Source of the DNA: a virus
DNA length: 22,593 bases
Virus record (IMG/VR): IMGVR_UViG_3300044729_002666
Location: 1 to 22,593 of that record
Strand: one strand, 5' to 3'
Position numbers and translations under genes: made by a program. Below the pieces are notes generated by a model. The model had not been told where the DNA came from, made no database searches, and saw nothing but the letters and a program-made list of their open reading frames with translations. This document shows, in pieces, positions 13,560 to 21,827 of the stretch (positions are counted from its first letter, which is position 1; the number at the start of each line of letters is the position of its first letter).

Positions 13560-13678
13560 GGCTTCAGCCTCCCTGCCATCCAGCCTCTCACCGTGGGATT
13601 CTTGGTCAGCAACCACCACGCCGGCAGGAACAGGGCCAGGTGCAGCGCCGTCATGGCGACAACATCCCATAAGTCCAT
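13556..13678 (-). CDS. Overlooked 40-aa single-span membrane protein
   Basis: An ATG at 13678-13676 lies two bases after the stop of the 170-aa gene. The frame runs 40 codons to TGA 13558-13556, which overlaps the GTG start of the coiled-coil gene. The protein has an acidic short N-terminus, a hydrophobic helix (MTALHLALFLPAWWLL, residues 9-24) and a basic C-terminus (RGWMAGRLKP), which matches an N-out or N-in single-span topology with the positive end in the cytoplasm. It fills exactly the gap between its neighbours, the main reason to believe it. A small holin or antiholin is possible. Confidence 0.6.
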   Translation of the reverse strand: MDLWDVVAMTALHLALFLPAWWLLTKNPTVRGWMAGRLKP

Positions 13679-13680
13679 GG

Positions 13681-14193
13681 TTAGACGCTAGGTGGAGTCA
13701 TGGCGATTATAGCCTCATTCAGGGCAGTCATAAAAGCCCCTGGCAAATTGCATCGCGCAGCCAAGGCTAAAAATTCCTGAACCAAACTCGCCTGATTCTG
13801 CTCAGGCTGTATCGAAACAATCAGCAAGAGTCCTTGTAAATATTCGGCAAAATCTCCTTTATCTTGGAAACGATCTAAGCGGGAGTGAGAGAACGTTACC
13901 GCAAGCCGAGCAGAAATATTTGCAGAATCCAGGGCTAACGCCATTGCTTCTACGTAGCCGTTTTCGGTTAATATCGCCTGCCGGAATCCTGCCCAATCTG
14001 TGTTTGTTGCGCCGTTGATTTCGTAATACGCCTCGGCTGCTGCCAGAGAATTGAACCAGCTCCAACCATGATAGGGGTAGACGTATGAATCTTTTTCGGA
14101 CGCAAGTAGCGGTTCAGCGTTTGGCATGTGAACCGAAACCGGAGCAAAACGCAACTCGCCATTCAAGAATTGGTAAAACCCTGCTGCTGTCAC
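13681..14193 (-). CDS. Fibre-associated protein of unknown function (170 aa)
   Basis: GTG 14193 overlaps the stop of the 464-aa fibre gene. The N-terminal part has a YPYHGWSWFNSLAAAEAYY segment (about residues 39-57), and the C-terminal half is helical (FAEYLQGLLLIVSIQP...LVQEFLALAARC). The placement directly after a fibre gene with tight coupling suggests a fibre assembly chaperone or partner, as commonly seen in phages. No known chaperone motif is recognised, and a second structural protein is equally possible. Confidence 0.5.
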   Translation of the reverse strand: MTAAGFYQFLNGELRFAPVSVHMPNAEPLLASEKDSYVYPYHGWSWFNSLAAAEAYYEINGATNTDWAGFRQAILTENGYVEAMALALDSANISARLAVTFSHSRLDRFQDKGDFAEYLQGLLLIVSIQPEQNQASLVQEFLALAARCNLPGAFMTALNEAIIAMTPPSV

Positions 14194-15584
14194 GATGTCA
14201 CCGTCCAGCCCTTGGCTGTTGCAATAGACGGATTATAGCCCGCCTCGCCAATGCCAAAATTGTTGCTTACGGTAATTGTTTGACCTGTTACAACTGGCAA
14301 TCCTGTAAAAATTTCATTAAGTGCCACTGCGGAAAGTTGACGATCTGAAACGCTAAACGAAAACCGCATACCTGTAATTTGTAGGCGTTTTATACTGTTG
14401 GAGCTTCCCGCTATATTGCCATTGCCTGAGCTATTAACACCACTCATGTTTAGCGATGCTGCTTGTAATGACTGCATGTTTGAAATAATGCCATTCATAT
14501 TAGTTACGAACTGAGTTGAGTTGCCATGCGCCGGAATGCGGATAGCTCGCTGGCATCCCGCGTACATGTTGTTAGCAATTGTCCAGGCAGAAGTAGTTCC
14601 TAGTAATTCGGGAAACTCTTCCGCGTTTACTGCGCCCAAAAACTGGGAGTTTGTGTTTTGTAACGCCGTGGCCGGACCGATATAAGCCGGAAACCTTTTC
14701 AGCCCAGTTCCTGCATACATATTCAACATAGTGGTAACTGAGCTTATCGAGCTTGGAAACTGCGAAACGCTTTGTAAAGACGGAGTATTGTTATAGAGAT
14801 TGGCTAGACTTGTTAGAACGCCACATGCTATTATGTTGGCACGCTCTAGCAGTCGGTGCCCTACCTGGGTTCCACCTAACGTAAAGTTAGCGCCAGTAAC
14901 GCTAGGAACTGAAATGGCTAAATCTAGCCATCCGCTGCTGTACGGTTGGTTTCCTCCCGTTGCATTGCGAGCTTGCAAATTGATGACTGTTAGATTTTGG
15001 CCCGCCTGTGGGGTAATTGTAACAACTGCAATTTTGTACGGTAGCAACGTGGCGCTGCCGTCATTAGTCAGGATAACAGGGCTGCCTCCTATCGTGGCGG
15101 AAACCTGAAAGGTATTAGCCGTTGGATTGACGACATAATAGCGCCGGCCTTCAATTAACCCAGTCGTCGAAACGATGTTGTAAAACGGGACCGCAGTGCC
15201 GGCGTTAAATCCATGACCGGTGAAATTTACGGTGCTGCTTGCTGCGGTAAATGTAACAGGCTTGTTAGTGCCAGCAAGCGCCGTATTGTTAAAGTTAAAG
15301 GAGTAATTTGCCTGCGTATTGCTTGCAAAATTTTGTATATTTCCATCACCAAAATCAATAGTATATGCGCCTTGTCCATTGAATGCAAAAAAGTTGCCAC
15401 CAGTCCCAACGCCATCGCCAGGGTGGACAGCGTGCAGTCCAACTATTTTTTGTTCTGACGGCAGGACTACTGGGATCGCGGGCCAGGTTGCAGGGCGTAC
15501 CCATTCGTCGATGAGCTGGGTTGTGCTGGTGCCGCCACCGCCAACATCAACGAAAACGCCGTTTTCCTTTATCTTTAGTCCCAT
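14190..15584 (-). CDS. Phage fibre-like structural protein (464 aa)
   Basis: The N-terminus (MGLKIKENGVFVDV, then WPAIPVVLPSEQKIVGLHAV) and a YTIDFGDGNIQNF motif near residue 75 recall cyanophage structural proteins with a PKD-like DFGDG element. Residues about 260-400 carry repeated short blocks such as NMYAGTGLKRFP and NMYAGCQRAIRIP, similar to BspA-like (DUF285) leucine-rich repeats. The last 60 residues contain the fibre-end pattern LSAVALNEIFTGLPVVTGQTI and IATAKGWTV. It is therefore probably a receptor-binding or surface fibre. The DNA is clearly AT-richer than that of the neighbouring 574-aa fibre gene. Starts in a TAATG overlap. Confidence 0.72.
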   Translation of the reverse strand: MGLKIKENGVFVDVGGGGTSTTQLIDEWVRPATWPAIPVVLPSEQKIVGLHAVHPGDGVGTGGNFFAFNGQGAYTIDFGDGNIQNFASNTQANYSFNFNNTALAGTNKPVTFTAASSTVNFTGHGFNAGTAVPFYNIVSTTGLIEGRRYYVVNPTANTFQVSATIGGSPVILTNDGSATLLPYKIAVVTITPQAGQNLTVINLQARNATGGNQPYSSGWLDLAISVPSVTGANFTLGGTQVGHRLLERANIIACGVLTSLANLYNNTPSLQSVSQFPSSISSVTTMLNMYAGTGLKRFPAYIGPATALQNTNSQFLGAVNAEEFPELLGTTSAWTIANNMYAGCQRAIRIPAHGNSTQFVTNMNGIISNMQSLQAASLNMSGVNSSGNGNIAGSSNSIKRLQITGMRFSFSVSDRQLSAVALNEIFTGLPVVTGQTITVSNNFGIGEAGYNPSIATAKGWTVTS

Positions 15585-17308
15585 TATGCGCCACTGGTGG
15601 GGAAATAAATATCGCCATCTATGGCGTTAATCGGCTCTACTGTGCCCTTCCAGTAGACAATTACCGCCCCTGCTGGGCGTGCTGTGCTGGCGTTAGACCC
15701 GTGGGCGACAGCGGTGACGGCGCTTTGAGCGTTCCCGACAATCTTCTGTAGTGCCTGCAGGATTGAATCTGAAGCGCTGACCGTGCCAGCCCCTGCGGTA
15801 AAACCGGTGATGGGTGTTGCTCGAACCTGCGCCTCGGTAAATCCATCCGTGATGCCATAGCCGGCCAGGGTCGTGGGCTTGTCGCTGATCCCCGCCCCGA
15901 ACGGCAGCCCCGTGGCGTTGGTCAGCGTGAGACTGGAGGGGGTGCCGCCTGCGCTGTTGAGCAGCACCGGGGCCCCTGGCGATCCTGCATTGATCGCTAG
16001 GGCTGTGGCGATGCCAGTTCCTAGGCCAGTGATGCCGGTGCCAAGGGGCAGGCCGGTGCAGTTGGTGAGGACCCCAGCGCTGGGGGTGCCAACATCTCCG
16101 CCCTGAAAAAACAGCAGCCCGGCGCCAGTCTCGTCAGAGATCACGCCGCGCAACTGCGCTGAGGTGGTGGCCGCAAACTGGCTCAGCGGGTTGGTCGTCA
16201 GCGCATCGCCTCCACCACCGCCATGCCCGCCGCCGGTAACGGTGATCGTTTGGTTTGGCCAGGTGCCGGTGATGCTGACGTGGGTGCCTGCGATCAGCCC
16301 CGGAGCGGCGGTCCCGGTGCCACCATTGGCTACCGGCAGGAGGCCCGTAACCCCGGTGTTCAGCGGCAGGCCGGTGGCGTTGGGCAGGGCAATGGCTGAT
16401 GGGGTACCGCCCTCGCCGCCCAGGATCACTGGGGCCCCAACGGTGCCGACGTTGATTCCTAGGGCTGTGGGTATTCCGGTCCCTAGGCCAGAAATCGTGC
16501 TCAGCCCTTGCGTACCGGTGTGGTTGGATCGATCGCGGAGCTGTGCGTCCGTGGCGTTGGCCGTGGCGCCGGCTGCGATCCCATCGAGCTTGGCCTTAAA
16601 TTCCGACGCGGCCCACCATGCAGCGATGCTCTGGAACACCCGCAGCGGGTTGTAGGCCACCCTGGTTGTGCTGGTGCCTGCCTCGGCCGTGGCCTGGCTG
16701 ACGGTGGCAGCGCTCCATTCGCGGGAGTCGGTCAGCCGTATATCACCTTCCTGGACCGCTGTGCCGGCCAGCTCCGCCCCTGCCGTCCATGTCGCCTGGA
16801 TCGCGTTGCTCGGCAGGCTGAACCCTGACGGCAGGCCCAGTGTGAGGGTGACGCTACCGCCAGTGTTGGTGCTGCTGGTGCTCCAGCCGCTGGGAGGGGT
16901 CAGGGCCACGGCCTCCACCGCTGCCTCGGCCTTGGCCCGGTTGCTCGGCGTCTGGAGCCCTGCCAGGGTTTCGGTTGCCAGGGGCACCGGTGCGTCGGCC
17001 CCGGTCGAGGAGGCAATTGTCAGCCCCTCGGCCGTGCGGTTGATGACCGACAGGTTGGTGGGGTCGCCGGGGCCGCCTTCCCCCGTGCCGGTGGGATCAA
17101 ACGGCAGATTGACAAACCGCGTGCCGACGACAACGTTGTTGATCTCCCGACCATCAATGCCGGTTTTAGTCCGACCGGTCTTGCGCCCGATGCTATCAAT
17201 TTCGTTCCAGGTTTCCCCTATTAGCAGTATAAAATTCTGTTGAATTGCTGCGGCTTCTGTTGAATGCCTTGTTACAACTAAAGTCTTTTGTCTGTTGTAT
17301 GTCGTCAT
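15584..17308 (-). CDS. Repeat-containing phage fibre (574 aa)
   Basis: The N-terminal region (residues about 1-60) reads like a virion-docking part, with FILLIGETWNEIDSI. Residues about 270-490 contain repeated blocks GTPS...L.N.TGLP..TG(V/I)TG and GLGTGI.TAL.IN.G..GAPV, very common in phage tail fibres, together with LPVANGGTGT and KPTTLAGYGITDG motifs. The C-terminus has YWKGTVEPINAIDGDIYF, a collar-fibre-like end. It presumably forms a trimeric beta-structured fibre. It overlaps a head-joining gene upstream (ATGA) and the 464-aa fibre downstream (TAATG), so it is located before the tail genes, not after the tail tip. Confidence 0.82.
   Translation of the reverse strand: MTTYNRQKTLVVTRHSTEAAAIQQNFILLIGETWNEIDSIGRKTGRTKTGIDGREINNVVVGTRFVNLPFDPTGTGEGGPGDPTNLSVINRTAEGLTIASSTGADAPVPLATETLAGLQTPSNRAKAEAAVEAVALTPPSGWSTSSTNTGGSVTLTLGLPSGFSLPSNAIQATWTAGAELAGTAVQEGDIRLTDSREWSAATVSQATAEAGTSTTRVAYNPLRVFQSIAAWWAASEFKAKLDGIAAGATANATDAQLRDRSNHTGTQGLSTISGLGTGIPTALGINVGTVGAPVILGGEGGTPSAIALPNATGLPLNTGVTGLLPVANGGTGTAAPGLIAGTHVSITGTWPNQTITVTGGGHGGGGGDALTTNPLSQFAATTSAQLRGVISDETGAGLLFFQGGDVGTPSAGVLTNCTGLPLGTGITGLGTGIATALAINAGSPGAPVLLNSAGGTPSSLTLTNATGLPFGAGISDKPTTLAGYGITDGFTEAQVRATPITGFTAGAGTVSASDSILQALQKIVGNAQSAVTAVAHGSNASTARPAGAVIVYWKGTVEPINAIDGDIYFPTSGA
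15867..16496 (-). repeat. Fibre repeat units of the 574-aa protein
   Basis: Three copies of a unit centred on GTPS-(x)-L-x-N-x-TGLP are encoded near 16397-16411, 16081-16094 and 15936-15950. Two copies of the GLGTGI...GAPV block precede them. At DNA level, stretches such as GGGGCAGGCCGGTG near 16045 and GCGGCAGGCCGGTGG near 16364 are nearly the same. These could recombine and change fibre length. Confidence 0.65.
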
Positions 17309-17721
17309 AAGCCGCTCCCATCCAGAATCAGAACCGGCAATTCAGTAGGTTCGGTGGTTGGATCGTCGCCAGGGTCGCCATCCAGGATCACCACCGTCTC
17401 CTCTGGGGCGTCAACCCTGGCTAGCCTCACCATGCTCCAGCTCAGTGCCCTGGGCTCGCTACCGGGCAGTGGCTCTGGCGGCCTTGTTGCCTTAAATGCA
17501 ATGCCATCAACTACAACGGAATGGTTATAGTCAAGATGGCCAAATTCTGCGGTTTTAATCTTTAGCAGCCATGGGATAATTTCCACTCCATCATCAAAGA
17601 CCAGCTCTTTGTTTTCCTCCAAAAAACCACGGCCAGTAACGGCGCCAGCAATTACGCTGACGCCGCCCATGAACTCCAGGGCCGCCCGATCTGCATCGGC
17701 CGATAGGCGGGCCCAGGGCAT
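17305..17721 (-). CDS. Head-tail joining protein (gpFII-like role)
   Basis: The 138-aa protein directly follows the decoration protein gene and precedes the fibre cassette. The N-terminal LSADADRAALEFMGG, the SVVVDGIAFKATRPPEPLPG segment and the SWSMVRLAR strand (about residues 90-102) fit the pattern of small beta-rich head-tail joining proteins that bear a VDG...P.P motif. The C-terminal 35 residues are acidic and probably flexible (DGDPGDDPTTEPTELP). Such proteins dock the tail to the filled head. The name is mostly from position and shape. Starts in a TAATG overlap with the decoration gene. Confidence 0.55.
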   Translation of the reverse strand: MPWARLSADADRAALEFMGGVSVIAGAVTGRGFLEENKELVFDDGVEIIPWLLKIKTAEFGHLDYNHSVVVDGIAFKATRPPEPLPGSEPRALSWSMVRLARVDAPEETVVILDGDPGDDPTTEPTELPVLILDGSGL

Positions 17722-18074
17722 TAGAAGCTGCCGTTGAGGCGGACGTGAGCCAGGGTGTCGCCAGAGGCGTACGCGGTCGTCTGGGCTGGCGTGGCCGGCA
17801 CAAACGCGCCGATCAGAGTGTTACCACTGGCGCTGGCTGTTACGTTTTTGTTGGTGTCGTTCCAATACGCCTTTGCGCCAAGGTTGGCGGCGGCGCCAGT
17901 GGCCTTAGGAAGTTGCCATACACCTACAAGGCTAAATAGACCGACCTCGCCGTTAGCCAAGGCCGCCAGCGAAACACCAAAAACAGCGCCAATCAATGCA
18001 CCAGCGCCTGATGCAACCGCGTAAGGAGCGGGAAACGGAATCGTCTTGCCTTCTTGAATTTCGTTTTTAGCCAT
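17721..18074 (-). CDS. Capsid decoration protein, DUF2190 family
   Basis: The 117-aa protein has the full DUF2190 signature: I(Q)EGKTIPFPAPYAVASGAGALIG, FGVSLAALANGE, GVWQLPKA near residue 53, GAKAYWNDTNKNVT (about 66-79) and a final TLAHVRLNG. Members sit next to capsid genes and are considered capsid cement or decoration proteins in the gpD role. It is encoded right after the protease-capsid fusion and has a good ribosome-binding site, as expected for an abundant virion protein. Confidence 0.88.
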   Translation of the reverse strand: MAKNEIQEGKTIPFPAPYAVASGAGALIGAVFGVSLAALANGEVGLFSLVGVWQLPKATGAAANLGAKAYWNDTNKNVTASASGNTLIGAFVPATPAQTTAYASGDTLAHVRLNGSF

Positions 18075-18080
18075 TGAATT

Positions 18081-18085
18081 ACCTC
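18081..18085 (-). promoter_or_regulatory. Strong Shine-Dalgarno sequence of the decoration protein
   Basis: GAGGT lies 6 bases before ATG 18074 on the - strand, within the 52-base gap after the capsid gene. With the major tail protein site it is among the best ribosome-binding sites of the operon, fitting high-copy virion proteins. Confidence 0.65.
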
Positions 18086-18126
18086 AGGAATGAAATGGAT
18101 TGAAAGTTGTCAAGAGAAAGCATTGA

Positions 18127-20280
18127 TCAATCAACTCCGGTAGAGCGATAGATAAATCGATAGTCGCTAAGCGTGCAACCCCAATACATGCGAAACAGAA
18201 ATTCCAGGCAGTCGGGATTTCGTTTAGTTTCGGTAGTAAGGGTTGGGCCGCTTTCGCCTTGAAGATACCCTTGAACAATTCCCTTAGAGGCTGTTTTTGC
18301 TGCCATAACGTACCACTGAAGTGCGCTAGCGCTATCAAGCCGAGCAGAATAAATGTCTTCGATAGCACCTGAATAAGAAGAAGTTGCAGGCCCGGCATTG
18401 CCTGTAAGCTGTTGAGGCATGTAATTGTTTGGCCTCAGAAATTGCTGCATAGGCCCGCGCAAAGCAGCAGGAGCCAGTGTCAACGCTGGGTCTAGCTCCA
18501 ACGGGTTACCAGCTGGATCCGTTTGCGTAGACAATTTCAGAACAGCATTGTTCCATCCGGTGTTGCCAATGGTTCCGGTTCCAGTGTTGTTATGACTGGC
18601 ATGGAACAATGGCAGGCCATCAATGCCAACGTTTGCGTTGCCAGTAATAAGGCCGTAAATACCTTTAGCTTGAACACGTCGACCGCCTCGGCCAAACATA
18701 TCAGGGACTTCGGCTAGTCCGCTAAGGTCGTCATTGATAAATACCTCTTCAGCAACACGCAGGCCCCGCGTATATTTGCTCAACTGCCAGGTCACTTTCC
18801 CATCTTGAAGAGTGGCGAATTGATATTCACCTCCTTCTATTCGGGCATCCGCTTTGGTCTTGTCGGTTGGTTCGCCATTTACCACCCTGATAGGCTCAAG
18901 ATTGCCAGCGATAAACACCTGATTGGCAGGCTTTAAGTCGGGCAAATCTTGACGAGTTGCGAAAAGCTCCCATCTATGGTTTTCCTCAGCCCATCCGTCC
19001 ATCATTGTCTTGTTGGCAACATTCGCCAGCAAGTTTGTAAAATCGTCGCTGGTATGCAATGCCAACGCAATTAGCTGGTGAGCAGATCGGCCAATTGTGT
19101 TATGCCCTCGGCTTTCAGCAAAAACGCGGGTGATCTCCATCATCCGCATTCCAGCATAAGGCTGGGCCGCGTCGCTCATGGCCTGCTCAGGCCTGATCTT
19201 GGCCCAGATCGCATCCTGCAATCCGGTCATCAGCGTATCCCCCGCGTCGCGGGTTACCTGGATGCGGGCAGGGTGGCCAGCCTTGCTGGCGACGGTTTCA
19301 AGCGGGCCGGCGTGGGCCCTCACAATTTCGAGGGCAACATCGGCAAACGGCCTGCCGCTGTCAACCATGGCTTGCACCGCGTTAGGAGCGATATTGGCCT
19401 CGGCCGCGCAACGGCGGATTTCAATTTCGCGCTGTGCATTGGCAAGGACCACGGCATCCGCAACAGCGGTCGAGGTAACGGGGCTGACGGCGGCCTGCAC
19501 TACTGCAGGGGCAACAGGGGCAGCTTCGGTAGAAGCGACCACGGGAGGCGCTTCGATGACGGCGGCCGGTGCGCTCCCGGCCTGATCTTGCGTGGGCATG
19601 TGTTCAGCTCGGGAGTGTTCAGGGTGATCTCCTGATTCTATTCTAACCATTGACGCCAGGGCCTTAGACACCCACCCTGGAGGGTCTGGAAAGCGTCCCG
19701 CAGGCAACGGCGGGACGCTGGCACGCACATCTACCGGATCGATCACTGCATCAATCAGGCCAGCCGCCAGGGCCGCTTCGGCGGTAAACCAGGTACCACC
19801 CCCTTGCGCCGCGCCCATCCATTCCAAAATCTGTTCGACCGATTGGCCTGATGCCTTGGCATAGGTGGTGGAATAAACCTCGGAGTGAACGCGCAGCATG
19901 GCCGCTGCGGCATCCATCGAATCAGCGTCTCCAACCGATCCGCCCCAGCAGTTATGGATCATCAGCAGGGCGTTGCTTGGCATCAAGCGGCGATCACCCT
20001 TGGCCTTGCTGATGGCCATTGGAACAATCGAGCCGGCAGATGCCACCAAGCCATCCACCACATAATCCTTTCTGCCCTTGTAGGCCGCCAACACGTTATG
20101 GATCGCAATCCCCTCGGCAGCTGCGCCGCCAGGCGAAAACAGGTGAATCTCAACATCACGCCCCCCTGCAGCGTCCAGCGCTCGGGCCACGTCGTCAACC
20201 AACACGTCAACCCCGACTTCGCCATAGAGCCGCAACACTGGGGCAGTGGCGGCGGCTTTAACGGTTACTCCTGGGGCCAT
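18127..20280 (-). CDS. ClpP-like prohead protease fused to major capsid protein
   Basis: The 717-aa product joins two functions. Residues 1-200 are a ClpP/S14-like serine protease: FSPGG (48-52), GLVASAG with nucleophile Ser81, MIHNCWGG with His109 and TWFTAEAALAAGLID (163-177). Residues about 230-345 are Ala/Val/Pro-rich then helical and could act as a built-in scaffold. Residues about 346-717 form an HK97-fold-type major capsid protein of the kind found in protease-capsid fusions, with FTNLLANVANK, RGLRVAEEVFINDD and LPLFHASH. The protease would be expected to cut itself free during prohead maturation. Such fusions are known in annotated prophages. An in-frame ATG at 19599 (Met228) might give a separate capsid product, but it lacks a good ribosome-binding site. 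Confidence 0.88.
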   Translation of the reverse strand: MAPGVTVKAAATAPVLRLYGEVGVDVLVDDVARALDAAGGRDVEIHLFSPGGAAAEGIAIHNVLAAYKGRKDYVVDGLVASAGSIVPMAISKAKGDRRLMPSNALLMIHNCWGGSVGDADSMDAAAAMLRVHSEVYSTTYAKASGQSVEQILEWMGAAQGGGTWFTAEAALAAGLIDAVIDPVDVRASVPPLPAGRFPDPPGWVSKALASMVRIESGDHPEHSRAEHMPTQDQAGSAPAAVIEAPPVVASTEAAPVAPAVVQAAVSPVTSTAVADAVVLANAQREIEIRRCAAEANIAPNAVQAMVDSGRPFADVALEIVRAHAGPLETVASKAGHPARIQVTRDAGDTLMTGLQDAIWAKIRPEQAMSDAAQPYAGMRMMEITRVFAESRGHNTIGRSAHQLIALALHTSDDFTNLLANVANKTMMDGWAEENHRWELFATRQDLPDLKPANQVFIAGNLEPIRVVNGEPTDKTKADARIEGGEYQFATLQDGKVTWQLSKYTRGLRVAEEVFINDDLSGLAEVPDMFGRGGRRVQAKGIYGLITGNANVGIDGLPLFHASHNNTGTGTIGNTGWNNAVLKLSTQTDPAGNPLELDPALTLAPAALRGPMQQFLRPNNYMPQQLTGNAGPATSSYSGAIEDIYSARLDSASALQWYVMAAKTASKGIVQGYLQGESGPTLTTETKRNPDCLEFLFRMYWGCTLSDYRFIYRSTGVD

Positions 20281-20321
20281 TGATGCTCAGATGCTGGGGG
20301 TAGTTTAAGCGGTCAGCGCCA

Positions 20322-21827
20322 TCAGTCCGGCGGGTCGCTGCCGTTCTCGTCTGCGCCAGGGTCAGGCGCCGAGCTGGTGAATGCAGATCCTGCCGGGCGA
20401 GCCTGGGTTACGCCAGCGTTAGAAACCAATGCTGAATCTGTGCTCAGGATCAAGCTGGCATCCCTGGCTCTTTGCAGGTCTCTGCTCAGCTCTTCAATTA
20501 CTTCCTCTGGTACATAGCCAAATGACAGCTGTACTTCTGACAGGCTCATAAACCCAGCCCTCACCGCCAAAATCAGCGCTGGAATTTCCTTGGTTGGGTC
20601 GATCATTTCCCGGCGCGGCGGGGTATGAGCCCAGCTCATTGGCCCTTTCAGCAGGCCAACCATTCGAGCTAATTCGTCGTGCCACTCACACACCGGCGCC
20701 AGCATTCCGGGGATAGAAACCTTCCCTCGCAAGTAAGCAATTCGCCTACTAAACTCAAGCCATCCGCCCCTAAAGCTCGAATAATTGACGTTTGACAAAT
20801 CACCCGTCATTGATTCATAGGTAATCTCGTAGGCTGCTGCTACGGCGTGAGCGTACTCACGATGGGTGCTAACAAAATCACCGGAACTTGGCGGGGTGAA
20901 TGCTTTGAAGTCTCGACCTGGTGGGAGATGCTCAATTGCGCCAGGCTCAATTTCATCAAAATTAACTCCGATTATTTGGTTACCGTCTTCATCAAGGAGT
21001 TTATCTGCATTAACATCAGAGTCGTAGCTAACCCCAAAAAAGCAAGCTGAAATTTTATCTTTCATCTGCTGGGCCGCCCTGATGTCGCCCATATCCCGCA
21101 GGGTCAAAATCGCTGCCGTGCCAAACGGGAGCCCCATTCGCTGGCCAGCTCGCCTGCAGTCAAAATGTAAACTAATTTCTTCTTTCGGTACAAAAGTGCT
21201 TTGCACCCTGACGCCAATACCTAGCGACGTTTCGCCAGGGTGGCTGTCTCTAATCCAGTAACCCATCAAACGGCCTGCGCTATCAAACTGCTGGCCAAAT
21301 AATATGTCTTGAGAATTGTCTTTATTAAAATCTAACCAATCAGGCTCAAGCATCTGCACCTGCAAAGGCACTATTCCATGGCGCTCAAATAGTTCAGGAT
21401 ATATCCGTTTTCGCACCAGTACGGCGCCGCGAACCGCTGTAGTTCTGGCCCCAACGGATTGATTGCCGTACCAGTCATGGGTGCCGTAAAAATCGCTATG
21501 TCGTGATTCTGCCCAGGTTTTCCAGCTTGATTTATATTTGCTAGTTGCGCCTGTAGGTGTACTCATAATCCCATCGCCAATCCAATTATTTATAATCACG
21601 CCAATCGCTCTGGAGGCGTAGGCATCGTTATCGGCAAGATCCTGGTGCCGCTTGACTAGCCAGTAGTACGCCTGTCGCAAATCGCTGTTTGGGCCGCTGT
21701 TGTTTGTCCGCCAGCCAGAGGTTCGCCGGGTGTCCTCTGCGGCCTCAAACCGGGCCATGGTGCGGCGGGCGAATTCCCGGTCATCCCGGAGCCGCTTGCC
21801 CTTGCCCTTGCTTTTGCCCTTGCCCAT
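20322..21827 (-). CDS. Portal protein, lambda gpB family
   Basis: The 501-aa protein is the dodecameric gate for DNA at one capsid vertex. The family pattern is visible: an N-terminal basic segment, NDAYASRAIGVIINNWIGDG (about 67-86), VQMLEPDWLD (157-166), the long helix region LRDMGDIRAAQQMKDK, and AAYEITYESMTGDLS..NYSSFRGGW (about 331-356), the hallmark of lambda-type portals. The C-terminal 45 residues are Ser/Asp/Gly-rich and likely disordered. The length is typical. It overlaps the gpW-like gene upstream (ATGA) and precedes the protease-capsid gene by 41 bases that show no further feature. Confidence 0.92.
   Translation of the reverse strand: MGKGKSKGKGKRLRDDREFARRTMARFEAAEDTRRTSGWRTNNSGPNSDLRQAYYWLVKRHQDLADNDAYASRAIGVIINNWIGDGIMSTPTGATSKYKSSWKTWAESRHSDFYGTHDWYGNQSVGARTTAVRGAVLVRKRIYPELFERHGIVPLQVQMLEPDWLDFNKDNSQDILFGQQFDSAGRLMGYWIRDSHPGETSLGIGVRVQSTFVPKEEISLHFDCRRAGQRMGLPFGTAAILTLRDMGDIRAAQQMKDKISACFFGVSYDSDVNADKLLDEDGNQIIGVNFDEIEPGAIEHLPPGRDFKAFTPPSSGDFVSTHREYAHAVAAAYEITYESMTGDLSNVNYSSFRGGWLEFSRRIAYLRGKVSIPGMLAPVCEWHDELARMVGLLKGPMSWAHTPPRREMIDPTKEIPALILAVRAGFMSLSEVQLSFGYVPEEVIEELSRDLQRARDASLILSTDSALVSNAGVTQARPAGSAFTSSAPDPGADENGSDPPD

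Noticed and set aside
16164-17243. Open + strand frames opposite the 574-aa fibre gene
   Set aside because: They lie antisense to a clear fibre gene with recognised repeats, have Pro/Val/Ala-rich compositions and no start context or known motifs.
13681-17308. Diversity-generating retroelement target in the fibre genes
   Set aside because: No reverse transcriptase or template/variable repeat pair was found within the window, and the visible repeats are ordinary fibre repeats.
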